In this document: positions 6,496 to 12,602 of the stretch, piece by piece
How positions within the stretch are numbered: position 1 is the first letter of the stretch
How the letters are laid out: each line of letters opens with the position of its first letter
Assembly (NCBI GenBank): GCA_016873405.1
Contig: VGXH01000015.1
Span: 1 to 12,602, forward strand
Length of the DNA stretch: 12,602 bases
Reading direction: 5' to 3'
Origin: a bacterium
GTDB lineage: Bacteria > Krumholzibacteriota > Krumholzibacteria > LZORAL124-64-63
Made by a program: the position numbers and the translations under genes
Notes under the pieces: generated by a model
The model's database searches: none
Seen by the model: the letters and a program-made list of their open reading frames with translations, nothing else
Told to the model about the DNA's origin: nothing

Positions 6496-6544
6496 TTGAC
6501 AAATTGGCAACGGCGCCCCCGCGAGCGACGCCAGATTGTCAACG
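6496..6544. repeat. Paired TTGACAA/ATTGnCAACG motifs upstream of the GT-C/TPR gene
   Basis: ATTGGCAACG (6503-6512) and ATTGTCAACG (6535-6544) are direct repeats differing at one base, 32 bp (about three helical turns) apart. In addition TTGACAA (6496-6502) is the reverse complement of TTGTCAA (6536-6542). Sites of this AT content stand out in their surroundings and could bind a dimeric regulator; this is inference. TTGACA at 6496 equals a consensus -35, but no -10 follows at the right distance. Confidence 0.3.
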
Positions 6545-6586
6545 AGCGCGGCGCCGACGCCCGCGCTGGTGCGGACGGTGCCCGCC

Positions 6587-6595
6587 TGCTAACGT
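6587..6595 (+). promoter_or_regulatory. Candidate extended -10 for the GT-C/TPR gene
   Basis: TG-C-TAACGT (6587-6595) resembles an extended -10 element (TGn before a partial TATAAT match). It predicts a start near 6602 and a leader of about 26 nt before ATG 6628. No clear -35 box is present. Weak support only. Confidence 0.25.
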
Positions 6596-6627
6596 TCCGC
6601 CTGCGACCCACTGCCAAGGCGGCGCCG

Positions 6628-8831
<2,204 letters not shown>

Positions 8832-8838
<7 letters not shown>

Positions 8839-10295
8839 CGGACGTCCACGCTGTAGGTCAGCACCGCCTGCCCATGCGCCGGCACCGTCACGTCGAACGC
8901 CAGCGTGGACGCATCGACCTTGCGGGCGGGCAGGGATGATCGGTGCACTTCCCAGAAACCGCCGACCGGCTCGATCACCTCGACGACCACGGCTTCCGAC
9001 CGGTGGTTCCGCAGCGTGATCGCGAAGTCGTGGCGGTAGAGATCCTCGGCGAGCCGGCGGCTGTCCGTGCGCACGCGCTCGGCGACGAGATCGAAGGCGC
9101 TGCCGACGCGCAATTCCACCGTCTCGTCGGCGGGCGTGTGCTTGATGCGATCCTCGCCCAGCAGCTGGCGACCGCCCCCCGACGACCTCCCGTACACGCG
9201 GACGACGCCCGCCGGCAACGGCTTGCCGACCTGGTTGCGGGCGCTGTTCTCCCAGCTGTAGAACACCGAAACCGGCGGCTTGTCGTCGATCCGCCCCGCG
9301 CCGCGGTAGAAGTGCGTGTACCCCTGCAGGCGGTAGTGCTTCTTGACCGCGAGCCCGGACGCCTCGAACAGCGCGATCTGCTTGATCTGGTTGTCGAGCA
9401 GCGTCGTCGGGCGCTGGAGCGCATAGAGGTGGTAGTCGTACAGCTCCTCCTGCACGAATCCGCTCGCGGGAGCCGCCTTCACCGCCAAGTCCATCGCGTA
9501 CATCATCTCCGGCGCCGGGGTCGCCTGATTGATGTCGCCGGCGACCAGGAGCAGCTTCGCGCCCTCGAAGGAACCGCCGCTGCGGTTGTCGACCGAGACC
9601 CAGGCCTGCAGGTCCGCCCGGCGCCCGGCCTCGTCCAGCTGCAGCACGTAGTCGGCCTGCCAGGACATGCCGCGCGTGACGTAGGATGCTTCCACGTCGA
9701 GCAGGCCGCGCTTGCTGCTGTCGGCCAGCCAGACCAGCGTCGGGCGGTCGCGCAGGTTCGCGGGCAGGTCCGGCAGGGCCAGCTGTCCGGGAACCTCGAA
9801 CCTGACCTCGCCGCCCACGCGGAACGTCGGTCCGCCGCTCATGCCCAGCAGCGTCCCGGTCAGGCGCGACCCGTCCTCCTGGATCCAGGCCACCTCGCGA
9901 CCCACGTACTTCTCGAGGATACGCTCGCGCGACAGCAGGTCGAACTCGTAGTTCTGCTCGAGCAGCTCGAAGCGATCGCGCTCGGCCACCGTCACCAGCA
10001 GCGTGACCGGATCGATGCGGGCCGGCACGTCGCGGAACTCGAGCCTGACCTCGCCGGACGGCAGGTCGACCGAGCGCGTCTCGCGCACCAGCGCCAGGTC
10101 CCGGTTGTAGACCGTGACGTCGATGCCGCGCCGCGCCGCGGACTCGCTGATCACCGGATCGCCGGGACCGCCCGCCAGGGCCGCCGGCGCCGTCGCCGAG
10201 GTCACCACAACCGCCACAACCGCCGCAACCGCCGCAACCGCCAAGACCGCCAGGACCGCCATGGACGGCCTCACTGCCAGATTCCGGTCCTGCAT
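8832..10295 (-). CDS. Exported DUF4139 domain protein
   Basis: A 487-aa protein with a signal peptide or anchor (1-41) and the hallmark of DUF4139 proteins: VTVYNRDLALVRETR (60-74), LEFRDVPARIDP (85-96) and NYEFDLLSRERILEKYVG (115-132). The DUF4139 body follows (about 200-485), ending in LTYSVDVRY. It is nearly all beta-strand, with no nucleophile or metal motif that I recognise. The family is widespread in Gram-negative bacteria and its function is not established. ATG at 10295 has a perfect AGGAGG 8 nt upstream; Met-12 (10262) with GAGG is a weaker alternative. The signal core (residues 13-31) is encoded by a 9-nt tandem repeat. The gene ends overlapping the converging GT-C/TPR stop by 7 bp, and its start is divergent from the receiver gene. 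Confidence 0.88.
10205..10258 (-). repeat. Six tandem 9-nt repeats inside the DUF4139 signal peptide
   Basis: On the + strand, six 9-nt units run head to tail: CCACAACCG twice, CCGCAACCG twice, CCAAGACCG and CCAGGACCG. A seventh, degenerate unit (CCATGGACG) follows at 10259-10267. On the coding strand each unit gives three hydrophobic residues of the signal core (Ala/Val/Leu), so gain or loss of units keeps the frame and only changes hydrophobic length. Confidence 0.8.
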
Positions 10296-10495
10296 TCGCG
10301 AAACCTCCTGTGAATTCCGTCAACTGCCGGTCCCACCCCCGGCCTGGTCCGGCCATTCGCCGGTAAAGTCGGCCCCGGATCCGTCGATCATGGGAGCGTC
10401 CGGGGCTGATCTTGCCGCGAGCCGGGTTCCGCCAGCGGCGGTCGCCGGTTCGCCATCAACAGCGGAGCGCCGCCGGCGTTCCCGCGGAGGCACCT
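10296..10495. other. 200-bp divergent region between DUF4139 and receiver genes
   Basis: This stretch must hold promoters for both genes but shows no convincing pair of boxes. TTGACG (10323-10318, - strand) lies too close to the DUF4139 ribosome site to act as its -35. The two clear signals are the ribosome sites: AGGAGG (10309-10304, - strand) and GGAGG (10486-10490, + strand). Confidence 0.5.
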
Positions 10496-10882
10496 GTGAG
10501 CCACGCCGTCCTGATCGTCGATGACGCAGAATTCACGCGCAGCCTCCTGCGGGAGATCGTCAACGATCTCGGCTGGAAGGTCGTGGCCGAAGCCGCCGAC
10601 GGCGCCCGCGCGGTCGAGCTCCAGGCGAAACTCCGCCCGGACCTGGTGCTCCTGGACATCACCATGCCGCTCATGGACGGCAACGAGGCGCTGGCGGCCA
10701 TCCTGGCGAACGATCCCGCCGCCAAAGTCGTGATGATCACCGCCCTCGGCCAGAAGGAGCAGGTGCTGGCGGCGATCAAGCTCGGCGCCCGGGACTTCGT
10801 CATCAAGCCGTTCGATGCCGAGCGCGTCGCCGCGACACTCACGCGCCTGCTCGGCTCGCCGGAACCCGCCGGCGCGCGCTGA
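10496..10882 (+). CDS. Single-domain CheY-like response regulator
   Basis: A 128-aa stand-alone receiver domain that would be phosphorylated by a histidine kinase and act by protein-protein contact, as it has no output domain. All key residues are present: acidic pair D9-D10, phospho-acceptor D54 in LLDITMP, T82 in ITALG and K104 in VIKPF. GTG at 10496 is chosen because GGAGG (10486-10490) lies 5 nt upstream and the receiver fold begins at once (SHAVLIVDD); the longer in-frame start at 10412 would add 28 residues with no domain. No kinase or chemotaxis gene is in the window, so its partner is unknown. It converges with the TPR gene across 28 bp with no terminator hairpin that I can see. Confidence 0.93.
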   Translation: MSHAVLIVDDAEFTRSLLREIVNDLGWKVVAEAADGARAVELQAKLRPDLVLLDITMPLMDGNEALAAILANDPAAKVVMITALGQKEQVLAAIKLGARDFVIKPFDAERVAATLTRLLGSPEPAGAR

Positions 10883-10910
10883 CCGTCACCGGCCGAAGGT
10901 CGCGAGTCCC

Positions 10911-11783
10911 TCAGCCGGAGCCCCGCTGCTGCCGCGCCGCCCGCGCCTGGCTGTAGTGCAACCTGGCTTCCTGCGGCAAGCCCAGCGCGTCGCAGGTGAG
11001 GGCCAGCTGGTAGTGCAGCTTGCCGTCGTCCGGGATGTACTCCAGCGCCTGCTCCAGCGCGAGCCGGGCCTCCTCGTACCTCTGGAGCTTGTGCAGGCAC
11101 GACCCCAGGTAGAAGGGCACGCGGACCAGACGCGGATCCAGACGCCAGGCGGCCTCGAAGCGCTTGCAGGCATCGGCGTACATGCCGCACTTCATCAGGC
11201 AGAGCGCCGCGAAGTACTGCCCGCGCGCGAAGCGGGCATCGCAGGCCACGGCCCGCTCGAAGCACTCCAGCGCGCGCGGGAATTCGTCGGCGCCGTAGTG
11301 GACCAACCCCAGATTGTGCCAGCCCTCGGCGTCGGGCTCCAGCGCGATCGCCGACTCGAAGGCCCGGATCGCCTCCTGCGCCCGGCCGGTCTCCGCGTAG
11401 ATGGCACCCAGGTTGTGGAAGGCCACGGCGCTGCCGCCCCCCTTCTGGGTCGAGCGCCGGTACCAGAGCGCGGCTTCGTCGCGGCGCCCCTGTCGGTCGC
11501 AGCAGACGCCCAGGTTCGTGAGGTAGGCGTGCGCGTCGGGCTGCTGTTCGACGGCGCGCCGCAGCACCCGTTCCGCCTCCGCCGGCAGGTCCGCCTTCAG
11601 CAGGACGCAGCCGAGCCGGTACAGCCAGTCGTGGCGCGAGGGTTCCGCGTCCACGGCCGATTCGTAGGCGCGGCGGGCTTCTTCGAAGCGGCCGGCGCTC
11701 TCGGCGCGGCGCCCCTCTTCGAAGCGTTCCACCGCGGCGGCAGCGCCGCCGACTTCGCCGGGTTCGTTGTCGCGTGACGTCAT
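10911..11783 (-). CDS. TPR-repeat protein, probably cytoplasmic
   Basis: A 290-aa protein made almost wholly of tetratricopeptide repeats, about eight: roughly 18-50, 53-84, 86-117, 120-151, 153-185, 188-219, 222-252 and 256-287. The canonical W/L-G-A-Y-A-A-P spacing is clear in, for example, AFHNLGAIYAETGRAQEAI (121-139). There is no signal peptide or membrane segment. TPR solenoids bind partner proteins; there is no catalytic motif. ATG 11783 is preferred over an in-frame TTG at 11819 because that TTG lies inside a strong -35 box; the ATG has no ribosome site and sits at the predicted transcript start. The MglA-like GTPase gene lies 102 bp upstream on the same strand. Cysteines are frequent (for example C93-C94), which is unusual but unexplained. 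Confidence 0.88.
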   Translation of the reverse strand: MTSRDNEPGEVGGAAAAVERFEEGRRAESAGRFEEARRAYESAVDAEPSRHDWLYRLGCVLLKADLPAEAERVLRRAVEQQPDAHAYLTNLGVCCDRQGRRDEAALWYRRSTQKGGGSAVAFHNLGAIYAETGRAQEAIRAFESAIALEPDAEGWHNLGLVHYGADEFPRALECFERAVACDARFARGQYFAALCLMKCGMYADACKRFEAAWRLDPRLVRVPFYLGSCLHKLQRYEEARLALEQALEYIPDDGKLHYQLALTCDALGLPQEARLHYSQARAARQQRGSG

Positions 11784-11790
11784 GCGCGCG

Positions 11791-11819
11791 AATCTAGCGG
11801 CGGGGGCGGTGACGGTCAA
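11791..11819 (-). promoter_or_regulatory. Promoter of the TPR gene, giving a leaderless mRNA
   Basis: On the - strand, TTGACC (11819-11814), a spacer of exactly 17 nt and TAGATT (11796-11791) are followed after 7 nt by the ATG (11783). The -35 matches five of six consensus bases and the -10 four of six. The usual start point, 6-8 nt after the -10, falls on or next to the A of the ATG. No ribosome site is present upstream, which fits leaderless translation. Confidence 0.65.
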
Positions 11820-11885
11820 TGGCGGCTTGAAGCGAGGAGCCCGGACGGCCGCGGCGGGCGCGCCGGGCGGGAACCGCGTCCCGGC

Positions 11886-12602
11886 TCAGGAGTAGGGCCC
11901 CTCGTCGTCCACCTGCACCTCGAGCAGCAGGCGCACCGGCTCGCGACCGGCCAACAGGCGCCGCGGAATGCGGACCGGCACGACCACGGTCGGGCGCAGT
12001 TCGTTGTAGATCGCTTCGCTCAACGCGCGGGTCGTCGCCCCGAGATCGGCGCCGGGCAGTGGCGGGCCGTAGTCGATTCCCAGCGATCCGGTCACCCGCG
12101 TCGCTGTCGCGGGCGGCGACGGCGCGGACGCGGGCGGCGGCGCGGGCGGAGGCGCGGCGGCCAGTGCCGCCGCCGCGGGGTTGGAAGCCAGGTGGTTGAC
12201 CGCCAATCCCAGGATGGCCTTCAGCGTCTCGCGCGCGCCGTCGCCGTTGGCCGCGTTGGCCGGGAACGACAGCAGGCCCCACGGATTGAGGAGGCTCTCG
12301 AGGCGGTCGACCGGCAGCGTGTCCGGGCGGTCGCGGCGGTTGTACTGGATGACGATGGGGACCCTCATCAGGTCGAGGTCCCAGGATTCCAGCCAGGTCT
12401 TGAGCGACTCCAGCGCGGCCAGGCTCTGGTCGAGCATCGAGGCCGCGGAATCGACCACGAACACGATGCCGTCGAACGGGGGGCGCAGGTCGCGCCCCGC
12501 CGCCCGGGGCCGCTCCCGCCCGGCGTCGACCGCCTGCACGAAGACCTGCCAGTCCCCCTGGGCTCCATGCCGCACGCGAAAGGCGATCTGGCGCTCCGGA
12601 TC
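11886..12602 (-). CDS. MglA-like small GTPase with C-terminal extension (5' end outside window)
   Basis: The reading frame is open to the window edge, giving 238 visible residues; the start and the P-loop (G1) would lie beyond 12602. The visible part matches the second half of MglA-type Ras-like GTPases, the polarity and motility switches of Myxococcus and relatives: FDGIVFVVDS, then VPIVIQYNRRD (the G4 region; MglA has QYNKRD), then FPANAANGDGARETLKAIL where MglA has its G5 loop. The G3 region reads AVDAGRER rather than the MglA TVPGQ, so nucleotide hydrolysis or switching may differ. After the G domain comes an Ala/Pro linker and a C-terminal piece of about 70 residues not found in MglA (from GSLGIDYG to the end), of no family I recognise. 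A GTG at 12575 is in frame but would cut the G domain, so it is not the start. The TPR gene follows downstream on the same strand. Confidence 0.8.
   Translation of the reverse strand, partial: DPERQIAFRVRHGAQGDWQVFVQAVDAGRERPRAAGRDLRPPFDGIVFVVDSAASMLDQSLAALESLKTWLESWDLDLMRVPIVIQYNRRDRPDTLPVDRLESLLNPWGLLSFPANAANGDGARETLKAILGLAVNHLASNPAAAALAAAPPPAPPPASAPSPPATATRVTGSLGIDYGPPLPGADLGATTRALSEAIYNELRPTVVVPVRIPRRLLAGREPVRLLLEVQVDDEGPYS

Larger units (their letters stand above)
6266..6627. other. 362-bp divergent intergenic region
   Basis: The longest gene-free stretch of the window, between the divergent sigma factor and GT-C/TPR genes. It holds an AT-richer island (about 6364-6446), a 7-bp hairpin at 6316-6334 in the sigma factor leader, and two copies of a near-identical motif at 6503-6512 and 6535-6544. 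A - strand extended -10 candidate (TGGTATGCA, 6383-6375) could serve the sigma factor, with no good -35. A + strand extended -10 (TGCTAACGT, 6587-6595) could serve the membrane protein. One reading frame stays open across it to 6292 in phase with the downstream gene, but its residues look random and it lacks a ribosome site. Confidence 0.6.

Noticed and set aside
6496..6501. Perfect TTGACA as a -35 box
   Set aside because: No -10-like sequence 15-19 nt downstream on the + strand, and none on the - strand for the inverted copy.
6292..6627. N-terminal extension of the GT-C/TPR protein by 112 residues
   Set aside because: Sequence looks like translated intergenic DNA and overlaps the likely sigma factor leader; the conserved part begins after ATG 6628.
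11784..11819. TTG at 11819 as start of the TPR protein
   Set aside because: It coincides with the -35 box of a well-formed promoter, has no ribosome site, and the extra 12 residues show no TPR character.
12573..12575. GTG at 12575 as start of the GTPase gene
   Set aside because: The frame is open to the window edge and starting here would remove the P-loop half of the G domain; there is no good ribosome site.

Overview
The window is very GC-rich bacterial DNA with third positions dominated by G and C. It carries ten complete protein genes and one gene cut off by the right edge. The cell is Gram-negative: there is a lipoprotein thioredoxin, a DsbD electron carrier, a probable outer-membrane barrel and FG-GAP exported-protein repeats. 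The primary sigma factor is of the short kind that lacks an acidic region 1.1, as in the Bacteroidota/Chlorobiota (FCB) group. Together with an MglA-type GTPase, DUF4139, many TPRs and FG-GAP repeats, this suggests an uncultured FCB-related lineage (for example Krumholzibacteriota or Eisenbacteria). That placement is inference from protein style only.

Layout, left to right. 35-72: a strong rho-independent terminator of a gene ending left of the window. 107-673 (-): TlpA/ResA-like lipoprotein. 828-2645 (+): DsbD, divergent from it across 154 bp holding probable overlapping promoters and a perfect 11-bp inverted repeat. 2659-3525 (-): exported FG-GAP repeat protein. 3654-4286 (-): small probable outer-membrane beta-barrel. 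4487-5137 (+): YigZ/IMPACT family protein. 5168-5197: 13-bp GC hairpin shared by two converging genes. 5231-6265 (-): RpoD-type sigma factor with a basic tail. 6266-6627: the longest gene-free stretch. 6628-8838 (+): GT-C-like polytopic membrane protein with C-terminal TPRs, overlapping by 7 bp the end of 8832-10295 (-), a DUF4139 protein. 10496-10882 (+): CheY-like receiver. 10911-11783 (-): TPR protein with an apparently leaderless promoter. 11886-12602 (-, partial): MglA-like GTPase with a C-terminal extension.

Functional links: TlpA plus DsbD form a periplasmic thiol-reduction pair (DsbD brings cytosolic electrons across the membrane; TlpA is a likely recipient). The barrel and FG-GAP protein may be co-expressed envelope proteins. 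The GTPase and TPR protein lie on one strand and could be partners. Otherwise the strand flips at 8 of 10 gene junctions, so most genes look like single transcription units.

I see no mobile element, CRISPR array, RNA gene, prophage or defence cassette. Most of the window is ordinary housekeeping and envelope biology. The observations most worth a second look are the leaderless promoter of the TPR gene, the DsbD whose N-terminal domain has lost its redox cysteines, the basic N-terminal tail on the sigma factor, and the in-frame 9-nt tandem repeat inside the DUF4139 signal peptide.
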